Of a stretch of 38,015 nt of DNA, positions 29,336-37,766 are shown in pieces (position 1 is the first letter of the stretch; the number at the start of each line of letters is the position of its first letter). A program made the translations under genes and the position numbers. The DNA is from Acidobacteriota bacterium. Its GTDB lineage: Bacteria; Acidobacteriota; Thermoanaerobaculia; Multivoradales; JAGPDF01. The notes below the pieces were generated by a model. That model saw nothing but the letters and a program-made list of their open reading frames with translations. It was not told the DNA's origin and did no database searches. The DNA lies in assembly GCA_014584695.1 (NCBI GenBank), contig JACTMI010000011.1, positions 1 through 38,015 of the forward strand. The letters run 5' to 3'.

Positions 29336-30469
29336 GTGACCGAGCCGCGCAGCGCCCGGGGCCAGCGCACCCTCGCCGGCGAGTACTTCACCTCGGAGGA
29401 GATCTTTCGCCGCGAGCAGGAGCGGATCTTCGCCCGCCGCTGGCTCTGCGCCGGCCACGTCTCGGAGCTCGGCCAGCCGGGCAGCTACCTGCTGTTCGAG
29501 CTCGGCGCCGAGAGCCTGATCGTGCTGCGCGACGAGAGCGGCGGGGTCCGCTCGCTCCACAACGTCTGCCGCCACCGCGGCAGCCGGCTCTGCCTCGAGC
29601 CGGCGGGCGAGCTCGGCCGCGCCATCCGCTGCCCGTACCACGCCTGGACCTACGCGCTCGACGGCACGCTGCGCGCCGCGCCGAACATGGCCGAGGTCGC
29701 CGGTTTCGAGCGCGCGGACCATCCGCTGCGCTCGGCGCCGGTCACGCTCTGGGAGGGCCTGCTCTTCGTCCACCTCGGCGCCGCGCCGGAGCCGTTCGCG
29801 CGCGAGCTCGCGGCGCTCGGCGGCCGCGTCGAGCCCTGGCGGATCGGCGAGCTCACCCGCGTCCAGCGCACCACCTACGAGGTCGAGGCCAACTGGAAGC
29901 TGTTCTTCCACAACTACAGCGAGTGCTACCACTGCCCGACGGTGCACCCGCATCTCAACCAGCTCACCCCCTACCGGAACACCCGCAACGATCTCGCCGA
30001 GGGGGGAGTGCTGGGCGGGCCGATGTGGATGACCCACCCGGACGGCTCGATGACCATCGGCGGCGAGCGCTGCGCGCCGCTGCTGCCCGGCCTCGGCGAG
30101 GCCGACCGCGGCCACGTCCGGTACTACACGGTCTTCCCGTCGATGTTCCTCTCGCTCCATCCCGACTACGTCCTCGTCCATCGCGCCCAGCCGCTCGGGC
30201 CGACGCGGACGCGGATCCACTGCGACTGGCTGTTCCACCGCGACGCGCTGGCCGCTCCCGGCTTCGACCCGGCGCCGGCGATCGAGTTCTGGGACCTGAC
30301 CAACCGCCAGGACTGGGAGCTGTGCGCCAACGCCCAGCGCGGCGTCGCCTCGCGCGCCTACGTGCCGGGGCCGTACGCCGAGCTCGAGAGCCAGCTGGCG
30401 GCGTTCGACCGCGAGTACCTGGCGGCGATGGACGGCGAGCCGGCCGCGGCGGCCCGCCCGGCCGGGTGA
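29336..30469 (+). CDS. Rieske non-heme iron oxygenase alpha subunit (choline/betaine monooxygenase-like)
   Basis: The 377-residue protein has the Rieske cluster ligands Cys78-x-His80 (N-V-C-R-H-R-G) and Cys99-x-x-His102 (R-C-P-Y-H-A-W). The mononuclear iron site is in N-Y-S-E-C-Y-H-C-P-T-V-H (His199, His204), with a downstream Asp in N-R-Q-D-W-E. These are the features of single-component alpha subunits such as choline monooxygenase, glycine betaine demethylase and carnitine oxygenase, which need a reductase. No reductase gene is in the window. The GTG start is set by the TAGAAT box and by homologous N-termini. The gene is divergent from the GcvT-like/FAD/FAD operon. Confidence 0.9.
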   Translation: MTEPRSARGQRTLAGEYFTSEEIFRREQERIFARRWLCAGHVSELGQPGSYLLFELGAESLIVLRDESGGVRSLHNVCRHRGSRLCLEPAGELGRAIRCPYHAWTYALDGTLRAAPNMAEVAGFERADHPLRSAPVTLWEGLLFVHLGAAPEPFARELAALGGRVEPWRIGELTRVQRTTYEVEANWKLFFHNYSECYHCPTVHPHLNQLTPYRNTRNDLAEGGVLGGPMWMTHPDGSMTIGGERCAPLLPGLGEADRGHVRYYTVFPSMFLSLHPDYVLVHRAQPLGPTRTRIHCDWLFHRDALAAPGFDPAPAIEFWDLTNRQDWELCANAQRGVASRAYVPGPYAELESQLAAFDREYLAAMDGEPAAAARPAG

Positions 30470-30506
30470 GGCCGCGCGGCGGGAGCGTCGGTCGGTCGCG
30501 GCGCCG

Positions 30507-31637
30507 TCAGTGGCGCTCGAGGCGCACGCCCCGCTGCGCCAGCTGATCGACCAGGAACCGGAAGCAGGCCTCCTCGCGGCCGAGCCACTCGGGCGGCACG
30601 ATCCCCGGTCGAGAAAAGCGGCCCGAGGCGAGCAGCCGCAGCGCCGCGGTCGCGGTGTAGCCGGTGGTGCGTGCCATCGAGGAGGTGGCGGTGGGGCGGT
30701 CGTAGCGATCGAGCATCGTCCAGCGGGCAGCGACCGGCGCGCCGTCCAGACTGCCCTCGGCCTCGACGAAGAACAGCGTCAGGTCCTCCTCGCCGGGCGC
30801 GTACTGCCAGAGCAGGAACAGCAGCCGGCCGGTGAAGTCGACCGGCGCCACGCGCGCGCCGCCGACGTCGATCGGCTCGTGCGACAGGAAGCCGGCCTCG
30901 CTCAAGGCGCGGAGCCGCGCGGCGTGGCCGGGGTAGCGCAAGGTGAGCTCGCGCATCTCGGGGCAGCGGACGGTCGTCAGCAGCGTGCGGAGCCCGTCGC
31001 TCGCGAAGGCCTCGACCGTGCCGACGCCGGGGAACTCGTAGCTCTCGACCCCCTCGAGGGCGGGCCGCGCGGTGATCTGTCCCGCGGCGACGACGCGCGC
31101 CGGCCGGGTGTAGATCTCGAGCACGTCGACCGGCGAGAAGGCCGCCTTGTATTCCCACGGCAGCGTGCGCACCACCGGCAGCCCGCCGACGCCGCAGACG
31201 AAGCGGTCGAGGGAGTCCCAAGTCGCGTCCAGGTGTCCGGCGAGGAGGTTGGTCAGGCCCGGCGCGACGCCGGCGTCGATGACCGCCGAGACCCCCTTGG
31301 CCTTGGCCGCCGCGTCGAGGCCGAAGGCGTCCTGCTCGAAGAACGTGATGTCGACCACGTCGACGCCGGCGTCGACGATGGTCGCGAGCGTCCGGTAGCC
31401 CATGAAGCCGGGCACCGCGCCGAGCGCGTACTGCGCGCCGGCGAGCGCCCGGCGAACCTCGCCGCCGTCCGCGAGGTCGGCGCGCAGCGTCGAGACATGG
31501 GGCACGCCGGCGAGCGCCGCGAGCGCCTCCTCCGAGGCGTCGGCGACGCGGACCTCGAACTCCCCGTCCCGCGCCAGGTCGAGCGCCATCGCGCGCCCCA
31601 CCCGGCCCGCTCCGAGCACCGTCACATGCTGAGTCAT
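30507..31637 (-). CDS. Saccharopine dehydrogenase-like / lysine 6-dehydrogenase-like protein
   Basis: The 376-residue protein starts with V-T-V-L-G-A-G-R-V-G-R-A-M-A-L-D-L (Rossmann fold) and contains V-V-D-I-T-F-F, then I-D-A-G-V-A-P-G-L-T-N-L-L-A-G, a motif typical of lysine 6-dehydrogenase and related saccharopine-reductase proteins. These oxidise or reduce amino acid C-N bonds with NAD(P). The ATG at 31637 has GGAGGG 7 nt upstream. It converges with the Rieske gene. It may act on the amine product of the neighbouring cluster, which is inference. Confidence 0.82.
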   Translation of the reverse strand: MTQHVTVLGAGRVGRAMALDLARDGEFEVRVADASEEALAALAGVPHVSTLRADLADGGEVRRALAGAQYALGAVPGFMGYRTLATIVDAGVDVVDITFFEQDAFGLDAAAKAKGVSAVIDAGVAPGLTNLLAGHLDATWDSLDRFVCGVGGLPVVRTLPWEYKAAFSPVDVLEIYTRPARVVAAGQITARPALEGVESYEFPGVGTVEAFASDGLRTLLTTVRCPEMRELTLRYPGHAARLRALSEAGFLSHEPIDVGGARVAPVDFTGRLLFLLWQYAPGEEDLTLFFVEAEGSLDGAPVAARWTMLDRYDRPTATSSMARTTGYTATAALRLLASGRFSRPGIVPPEWLGREEACFRFLVDQLAQRGVRLERH

Positions 31638-31716
31638 GGCGTCCCTCCAGTCGAACCCACACCCATTTCGATGGTATCGCTCCGGCGCGATCGGCACCCG
31701 ACCCCGCGGCGCGTGC

Positions 31717-31722
31717 CAGAAT
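31717..31722 (+). promoter_or_regulatory. -10 element of the helicase gene (CAGAAT)
   Basis: CAGAAT ends 7 nt before the ATG at 31730, with no ribosome binding site in between. Confidence 0.4.
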
Positions 31723-31729
31723 CACCCCG

Positions 31730-34273
31730 ATGAGTGGTCGACCGAGCCTCGCCGCGCGGCTGCCCGCGGGGGAGGCGCCGCCCGAGGAGCTGCTCGACCG
31801 GTTCGTGGGGTGGACGGCCGATGTCGGCCTCACCCTCTATCCCCACCAGGAAGAGGCGCTGCTCGAGCTCTGGGCCGGCCGCCACGTGGTGCTCAACACC
31901 CCGACCGGCTCGGGCAAGTCGCTGGTCGCGCTCGGCCTCCACTTCCAGGCGCTGGCGCGGGGGCGCACCTCCTACTACACCAGCCCGATCAAGGCGCTCG
32001 CCTCGGAGAAGTTCTTCACGCTGTGCGAGGAGCTCGGCGCCGAGCGGGTGGGGATGCTGACCGGCGACGCCTCGATCAACCCGGGGGCGAAGGTGATCTG
32101 CTGCACCGCCGAAGTGCTGGCCAACATGGCGCTGCGCTCCGGGCGGCGGCTCGACGCGCCGGAAGTGGTGATGGACGAGTTCCACTTCTACTCCGACGCC
32201 GAGCGGGGCTGGGCCTGGCAGGTGCCGCTGGTCGAGCTGCCGCGGAGCCGCTTCCTGCTGATGTCGGCGACGCTCGGCGACATGACGCCGATCGCCGAGC
32301 GGATCGAGGCCGCGAGCGGACGCGAAGTGGCGCGGGTGACGGCGGTCGAACGGCCGGTGCCGCTCGATTTCGAGTGGCGGGAGACCCCGCTCCACGAGTC
32401 GATCGAGAGCTTGCTCGCCTCGGGGCGCTTCCCGATCTACGTCGTCTCCTTCACCCAGCGCGAGTGCGCCGAGCTCGCCCAGGCGCTGACCTCGATGGCG
32501 CTCACCGGACGCGACGAGCGCGAGGCGATCCGCGCGGCGATCGGCGACTTCCGCTTCGACACCCCCTACGGCAAGGAGATCCGGCGCTACCTGACCTTCG
32601 GCGTCGGCCTCCACCACGCGGGTCTGCTGCCGAAGTACCGGCTGCTGGTCGAGCAGCTGTCGCAGCAGGGCTTGCTCAAAGTGATCTGTGGCACCGACAC
32701 GCTGGGCGTCGGCGTCAACATCCCGATCCGCACCGTGCTGTTCACCAAGCTCGCGAAGTACGACGGCGAGAAGGTGCAGATCCTCTCGGTCCGCGACTTC
32801 CAGCAGATCGCCGGCCGCGCCGGCCGCAAGGGCTTCGACGACCGCGGCTCGGTGGTGGCGCAGGCGCCCGAGCACGTGATCGAGAAGCGCCAGGCGGCGC
32901 GCAAGGGCAAGCGGTCGGGAGCGAGCGGACCCAAGAAGGGCGAGATCGTCTGGACCGAAGAGACATTCCGGCGCCTGATCGACCGACCGCCCGAGACGCT
33001 CAAGAGCCGCTTTCGGGTCACCCACGGCATGGTGCTGGCGCTGCTCCAGCGCGACGAGGAGCAGGACGATCCCGCGGCGCGCAACTTCGCCTCGCTGCGC
33101 GCGCTGATCGCGGGCTCGCACGAGGACGACGCCGCGAAGCGCCGTCACCTGCGCGCCGCCGCCGTGCTGGTCCGCTCGCTCGGCCGCGCCGGCATCCTGA
33201 CCCTGCGTCAGGACACCGTGCGCGACTACCTCTGGGTGGTGGTCGATCCGGACTTGCAGTTCGACTTCTCGCTCTACCATGCGCTGTCGCTGTTCCTGGT
33301 CGACACGGTGGCGCTGCTCGACCCGGCCTCCGAGAGCTACGCCGGTGACCTGCTGTCGGTGGTCGAGGCGGTGCTCGAGGATCCGGACATCGTCCTGCGC
33401 AAGCAGGCCGACAAGGAGAAGCAGCGGCTGATCGCCGAGTGGAAGGCGGACGGGATCGGCTACGACGAGCGGATGGAACGGCTCGAGGAGGTCACCCATC
33501 CGAAGCCCCTGGCTGATTGGCTGGGCGGCAACTTCGAGGCCTTCGCGCGGCTCCATCCCTGGGTCGGCGGGCGCGAGATCTCGCCCAAGTCGATCGGCCG
33601 CGAGATCTGGGAAGGCTTCGCCTCGTTCACCGACTACGTCCGCCGCTACGGTCTCGAGCGCAGCGAAGGGGTGCTGCTGCGCTATCTGTCCCAGCTCTAC
33701 CGGACGCTGGCGCAGAACGTGCCCCAAGCGGCCAAGACGCCGGCGGTCGAGGACGCGGTCGGGTTCTTCCGCACCACCATCGAGCTGACCGACACGAGCC
33801 TGCTCGAGGAGTGGGAGGGCCTGATGCATCCGGAGCTGCTGGTGCGCGCCAAGGGCGAGCGCGAACGACTGGTCGAGGCGCTGTGGGTGCGCGAGCTGAT
33901 CGAGAGCCCGCGGGCGCTCTCGGCGCGCGTCCGCTCCGAGATGCACCTGCTGGTCCACGCCCTGGCGCGCCGGGACTGGGAAGAGGCGGCGCTGCGGGTG
34001 GCGCCGGAGGGCGAGGAGCCCTGGGACGCCGACCGGTTCGAGCGCGCGCTCGCCCCCTACTTCGCCGAGCACGGCGAGCTCGTCGACAGCGCCGAGGCGC
34101 GCCGCCACCAGTGGACCCAGATCCGGCCGGCGGGCGAGCGGCAGTGGGAGGTGCAGCAGACCCTGCTCGACCCGGCCGGCGACCACCTGTGGGGGATCCG
34201 GGCGCGCGTCGACCTGCGGCGGGCCAAATCGGTCGACCAGCCGCTCCTGCGGCTGACCGCGATCGGGCCCTGA
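31730..34273 (+). CDS. SKI2-like DEAD/DEAH-box helicase with DUF3516 C-terminus
   Basis: The 847-residue protein has a Walker A motif T-P-T-G-S-G-K-S (57-64), D-E-F-H (149-152), S-A-T (179-181) and motif VI Q-I-A-G-R-A-G-R (359-366), the superfamily 2 SKI2-type set. C-terminal residues (from about 400) form the all-alpha region of the DUF3516 family found in bacteria with this helicase. A role in RNA or DNA remodelling is likely; the specific substrate is unknown. It is about the usual length for the type. The start has a CAGAAT box 7 nt upstream. A strong hairpin follows the stop. Confidence 0.88.
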   Translation: MSGRPSLAARLPAGEAPPEELLDRFVGWTADVGLTLYPHQEEALLELWAGRHVVLNTPTGSGKSLVALGLHFQALARGRTSYYTSPIKALASEKFFTLCEELGAERVGMLTGDASINPGAKVICCTAEVLANMALRSGRRLDAPEVVMDEFHFYSDAERGWAWQVPLVELPRSRFLLMSATLGDMTPIAERIEAASGREVARVTAVERPVPLDFEWRETPLHESIESLLASGRFPIYVVSFTQRECAELAQALTSMALTGRDEREAIRAAIGDFRFDTPYGKEIRRYLTFGVGLHHAGLLPKYRLLVEQLSQQGLLKVICGTDTLGVGVNIPIRTVLFTKLAKYDGEKVQILSVRDFQQIAGRAGRKGFDDRGSVVAQAPEHVIEKRQAARKGKRSGASGPKKGEIVWTEETFRRLIDRPPETLKSRFRVTHGMVLALLQRDEEQDDPAARNFASLRALIAGSHEDDAAKRRHLRAAAVLVRSLGRAGILTLRQDTVRDYLWVVVDPDLQFDFSLYHALSLFLVDTVALLDPASESYAGDLLSVVEAVLEDPDIVLRKQADKEKQRLIAEWKADGIGYDERMERLEEVTHPKPLADWLGGNFEAFARLHPWVGGREISPKSIGREIWEGFASFTDYVRRYGLERSEGVLLRYLSQLYRTLAQNVPQAAKTPAVEDAVGFFRTTIELTDTSLLEEWEGLMHPELLVRAKGERERLVEALWVRELIESPRALSARVRSEMHLLVHALARRDWEEAALRVAPEGEEPWDADRFERALAPYFAEHGELVDSAEARRHQWTQIRPAGERQWEVQQTLLDPAGDHLWGIRARVDLRRAKSVDQPLLRLTAIGP

Positions 34274-34280
34274 CCCCGCT

Positions 34281-34310
34281 CCGAGCCGGCCCTCGAAGGG
34301 CGCGGTTCGG
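34281..34310 (+). terminator. Stem-loop after the helicase gene
   Basis: CCGAGCCG-GCCC and GGGC-(G)-CGGTTCGG form a 12-bp stem (one G-U pair, one bulged G) around a 5-nt loop (TCGAA), starting 7 nt after the stop. It lacks a U-tract but is the best terminator candidate in the window. Confidence 0.5.
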
Positions 34311-34407
34311 CCCCGTCCGGCCGCGCCCGTCCCGGCCAGGTAACCGCCGGCACCCGCCGGCCGTATCCATCTCCGGAAGCGAGACCACCCAGCTTCGGGG
34401 GATCACC

Positions 34408-36678
34408 ATGCCCGTCTCGACCCGCTCTCGACGCCCCGGCTCCGCCCCGCTCGCGGCCCTGGGCTGGATGCTCCTGCTGGCGGCCGGTGGCGCCTCGGCG
34501 GCGCTGCTCGACAACGGCCCCGAGATCGCGCTCCGGCGTCTGCCCGAGCCGATCGTCGTCGACGGCGACCTGGGCGATGCCGCCTGGAGCCAGGCGACCG
34601 AGATCGACAGCTGGTGGGAGACCAACCCCGGCGACAACCTCGAGCCGCGGGTCGGCAACCGCGCCTGGCTCGCCTACGACGGCGAGTACCTCTACGCCGC
34701 CTTCGACTTCTCCGATTCCGATCCGCGCGCGATCCGCGCCCCTCTGGGCGACCGCGACAACGTCCCCTCCTACACCGACTACGGTGGCGTCATCCTCGAC
34801 CCGCGCGGCGACGGCAAGACGGCGCAGATGTTCCTCGCCAACGCGCGCGGCATCCAGTACGACGCGATCACCAGCGACGCTTCCGGCGAGGACTCGGCCC
34901 CCGACTTCTACTGGGAGGCGGCGGGAAGGATCACCGACCGCGGCTGGCAGCTCGAGCTGCGGATCCCCTTCTCGTCGATCCGCTACGTCGACCCGAACCC
35001 GAAGGCCTGGGGGATCCTGCTCTACCGCAACCACCCGCGCGACTACCGCTACCAGTACTTCAGCTCGCGCCTGCCGCGCGAGCGCAACTGCTTCATCTGC
35101 AACGTCCGCGAGCTGACCGGCATGGCGGGCCTGCCGCAGGCGGGCCACTGGGTGGTGGCGCCCTACGCGACCGCCGCGCAGACGGCGCGGCCCGAGAGCG
35201 GCCTCGGCTCGCGCCTGGCGAGCGAGAGCCCCGGCTACGAGCTGGGCGCCGACCTGAAGTGGGTGCCCAATCCGGAGACGGTGATCGACGTCACGCTGAA
35301 TCCGGACTTCTCGCAGATCGAATCGGACACCGCGCAGATCACCGCCAACGAGCGCTTCGCCCTCTTCCTGCCCGAGAAGCGACCCTTCTTCCTGGAGAGC
35401 GTCGACCTGCTCTCGACGCCGATTCCGGCCGTCTACACACGGGCCTTCTCGTCGCCGCGCTGGGGGGCGCGGGCCACCGGCGGCGGCGAGCGGACCAAGT
35501 ACACCGTCTACCTCGGCCAGGACCGCGGTGGCGGCAGCTCGATCCTCCCCGGCCCCGAGGGCTCCGCCTTCGCGGACCAGGACTTCGAGTCGCTGGTCGC
35601 CGTCGGCCGCTACCGGCGCGACTTCGGCCGGGCCTTCGCGAGCTTCCTCTACGCCGGGCGCGAGATCGACGGCGGCGGCTTCAACCGGGTGTTCGGCCCG
35701 GATTTCGAGTGGCGCCCGACGGAGCGAGACACGCTCTCCGGCCAGCTGCTGTGGAGTGTCTCGGAGACGCCCGACCGCCCGGAGCTCGCCGCGGAGTGGG
35801 ACGGCCGCGACCTCGCGGGCCACGCCGCGGACCTGTGGTGGAACCGTTCGACCGGCACCTGGGACTACTTCCTGCGCTACCGCGACGTCGACGGCGAGTT
35901 CCGGGCCGACAACGGCTTCGTGCCCCAGGTCGGCTACCGGCGGGGCGTCGGCGAGATCGGCCGCACCTTTCGCCCGCGCGAGCACGCCGTGCGCCGGCTG
36001 CGGCTGTTCACCTACGGCACCTGGGAAGAGGACGAGCGCGGCCGCCCGCTCTACCGTGAAGTGGTGCCGGGCTTCGGGCTCGACGCGCCGTGGAACTCGT
36101 TCGTGCGGGTCGAGCTCGCCTGGAGCGAGATCCGCAGCGGCGAGCGGCTGATCGAGAGTCGGCAGGTGCGGCCGACGATCGAGATTCGGCCGGGTCGCCG
36201 CCTGGCGCGGGTGCTGGTCGAAGGCAACTACGGCGACCAGGTCGACTTCGCCAACGGCCGCGAGGCGTCCGGCGGCACCCTCGGAATCACCTCGGATCTG
36301 CGCCCCTCGGATCACCTGCAGCTCGGGCTGACCCTCAATCGCCGGTGGCTCGACGTCGACGCTCCGGGCGGCGGCGACGGGCGGCTGCTGACCGCCCAGG
36401 TCGCCCGCCTGCGCGCCGTCTACACCTTCGACGCCCGCACCTGGCTGCGCCTGATCGGTCAGTACGTCGAGACCGAGCGCGACCCCGAGCTCTACAGCTT
36501 CGCGGTCGAGCGCCGGAGCGGCGGCTTCTCCGGCTCGCTGGTCTTCGCCTACAAGCTGAACTGGCAGACCGTGCTCTACCTGGGCTACGCGGACAACCGC
36601 GTCCTCGACGAGAGCGAGGAGCTCCAGCGCGCCGACCGCCAGGCCTTCCTCAAGGTCTCCTACGCCTTCCGCGGCTGA
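34408..36678 (+). CDS. CBM9-like/DUF5916 secreted outer-membrane-type protein
   Basis: The 756-residue protein has a signal peptide (L-A-A-L-G-W-M-L-L-L-A-A-G-G-A-S-A) and then a CBM9-like domain: I-V-V-D-G-D-L-G-D-A-A-W, W-L-A-Y-D-G-E-Y-L-Y-A-A-F-D-F, and E-L-R-I-P-F-S-S-I-R-Y. From about residue 260 the DUF5916 region begins (T-L-N-P-D-F-S-Q-I-E-S-D, N-E-R-F-A-L-F-L-P-E-K-R-P-F-F-L-E). The rest is rich in alternating hydrophobic strands that look like an outer-membrane barrel, ending L-K-V-S-Y-A-F-R-G. Function of the family is unknown; carbohydrate binding plus barrel suggests surface glycan handling. The ATG is the first start after a clear spacer. Confidence 0.82.
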   Translation: MPVSTRSRRPGSAPLAALGWMLLLAAGGASAALLDNGPEIALRRLPEPIVVDGDLGDAAWSQATEIDSWWETNPGDNLEPRVGNRAWLAYDGEYLYAAFDFSDSDPRAIRAPLGDRDNVPSYTDYGGVILDPRGDGKTAQMFLANARGIQYDAITSDASGEDSAPDFYWEAAGRITDRGWQLELRIPFSSIRYVDPNPKAWGILLYRNHPRDYRYQYFSSRLPRERNCFICNVRELTGMAGLPQAGHWVVAPYATAAQTARPESGLGSRLASESPGYELGADLKWVPNPETVIDVTLNPDFSQIESDTAQITANERFALFLPEKRPFFLESVDLLSTPIPAVYTRAFSSPRWGARATGGGERTKYTVYLGQDRGGGSSILPGPEGSAFADQDFESLVAVGRYRRDFGRAFASFLYAGREIDGGGFNRVFGPDFEWRPTERDTLSGQLLWSVSETPDRPELAAEWDGRDLAGHAADLWWNRSTGTWDYFLRYRDVDGEFRADNGFVPQVGYRRGVGEIGRTFRPREHAVRRLRLFTYGTWEEDERGRPLYREVVPGFGLDAPWNSFVRVELAWSEIRSGERLIESRQVRPTIEIRPGRRLARVLVEGNYGDQVDFANGREASGGTLGITSDLRPSDHLQLGLTLNRRWLDVDAPGGGDGRLLTAQVARLRAVYTFDARTWLRLIGQYVETERDPELYSFAVERRSGGFSGSLVFAYKLNWQTVLYLGYADNRVLDESEELQRADRQAFLKVSYAFRG

Positions 36679-36688
36679 AGCTGCCTGG

Positions 36689-37747
36689 TCAGGACCCGAA
36701 GATCAGCGCCAGCGCCAGCGCGAGCGCGACCAAGGCGACGGCGAGGCCGATCTTCACCCACGACCAGGGGGCGGTGCCGGTGGCCTTGCCGGTGGCGCCG
36801 TTGACCACGTAGCGGTAGCCCGCCGCGCCGTATCGATAGGCGGCGATCCAGACCGGCAGCAGGCCGCTCTTGTAGGCGAGGCCGGAGTAGGTGGTGTCGA
36901 CCACCAGGTTGCGGCAGTGCTCCCCCGGCACCTCGGCGCGGCAGGCGGCGCGCAGCGTCGCGTCCATGCGCGCGCGCGCCCGCGTCCAGGCCTCCTCGAG
37001 CCCGACGCCGTACTCCTCGGCGAGGAAGCCCGAGAGGTAGCCGGGGTCGTAGGTGGCCAGATCGCGGGTGGGAAAAGGCTCGAGCTGCTGCGCCGTGGCG
37101 GCGTCGAGGCCGCGCGAGGCGGGGACCGGCAGGTCGTCGAAGAAGTGCTCGAGCTCGCCCGCGACGCGCCGCCAGACGATGCGGGCGTTCTTGCCGCTGC
37201 CCTGGCGCCGCCCCGACTCGGCGCTCCAGCGCGAGTGGGTGGCGGCGTCGAAGGTCCAGAACGGCACGTAGACGCCGCGCACCCCCGCGATCTCGGCGCG
37301 GTGCTTCAGATCACTGGGCCGGAACCAGAGTGAGCCGAGCCAGCCCCGGAAGCGGTTCAACGCGTCCTGTCGGGTGACGCGGAAGGGCAGCACGCCGGCC
37401 GGCTGGACGAGGTCCGGATCGCTCGCCTGCTCGACCACCGCCGGCGTGCCACAGAACGCGCAGGCCCCCGCCGCGGCGCCGAGCTCGAGCGTCTCGACGG
37501 CGCCGCACTTGGCACAGCGGTAGCTGCGGCGCTCGGCTCCCCAGCCGACCTTGCGCGGCGCCTGGAGCCCCTGTTCCAGCGGCTGCTCGGCCACCCCATT
37601 GCCGGAGTCGACCACGTCGCGCTCGAAGCCGCAGTAGGCGCAGCGCAGACGCGCCGCGCCCGGGTGCCAGACGACGTCGGCACCGCATTGCGGGCAGGGG
37701 AACTTGCGGACCTGGACCGCCGAATCGGACTGCGGCTCGGAGCTCAC
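36689..37747 (-). CDS. Double zinc-ribbon protein with C-terminal membrane helix
   Basis: The 352-residue protein has two zinc ribbons: Cys18, 21, 36, 39 (C-P-Q-C-G ... C-A-Y-C-G) and Cys78, 81, 96, 99 (C-A-K-C-G ... C-A-F-C-G). The middle region W-T-F-D-A-A-T-H-S-R-W is conserved in this widespread family, and a single membrane helix is at the end (I-G-L-A-V-A-L-V-A-L-A-L-A-L-A-L-I-F). It is often annotated as a TFIIB-type zinc ribbon or helicase-like protein, without an actual helicase domain. It lies 19 nt downstream of the GYF_2 protein gene on the same strand; such pairs with SPFH/GYF_2 proteins are common. Confidence 0.8.
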   Translation of the reverse strand: MSSEPQSDSAVQVRKFPCPQCGADVVWHPGAARLRCAYCGFERDVVDSGNGVAEQPLEQGLQAPRKVGWGAERRSYRCAKCGAVETLELGAAAGACAFCGTPAVVEQASDPDLVQPAGVLPFRVTRQDALNRFRGWLGSLWFRPSDLKHRAEIAGVRGVYVPFWTFDAATHSRWSAESGRRQGSGKNARIVWRRVAGELEHFFDDLPVPASRGLDAATAQQLEPFPTRDLATYDPGYLSGFLAEEYGVGLEEAWTRARARMDATLRAACRAEVPGEHCRNLVVDTTYSGLAYKSGLLPVWIAAYRYGAAGYRYVVNGATGKATGTAPWSWVKIGLAVALVALALALALIFGS

Positions 37748-37766
37748 CGCGCGAGCGGGGCTCCGG

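Noticed and set aside
36689-37747. Helicase or primosomal protein N'
   Set aside because: This is a common database label for the family, but no helicase motifs are present, only zinc ribbons and a membrane helix.
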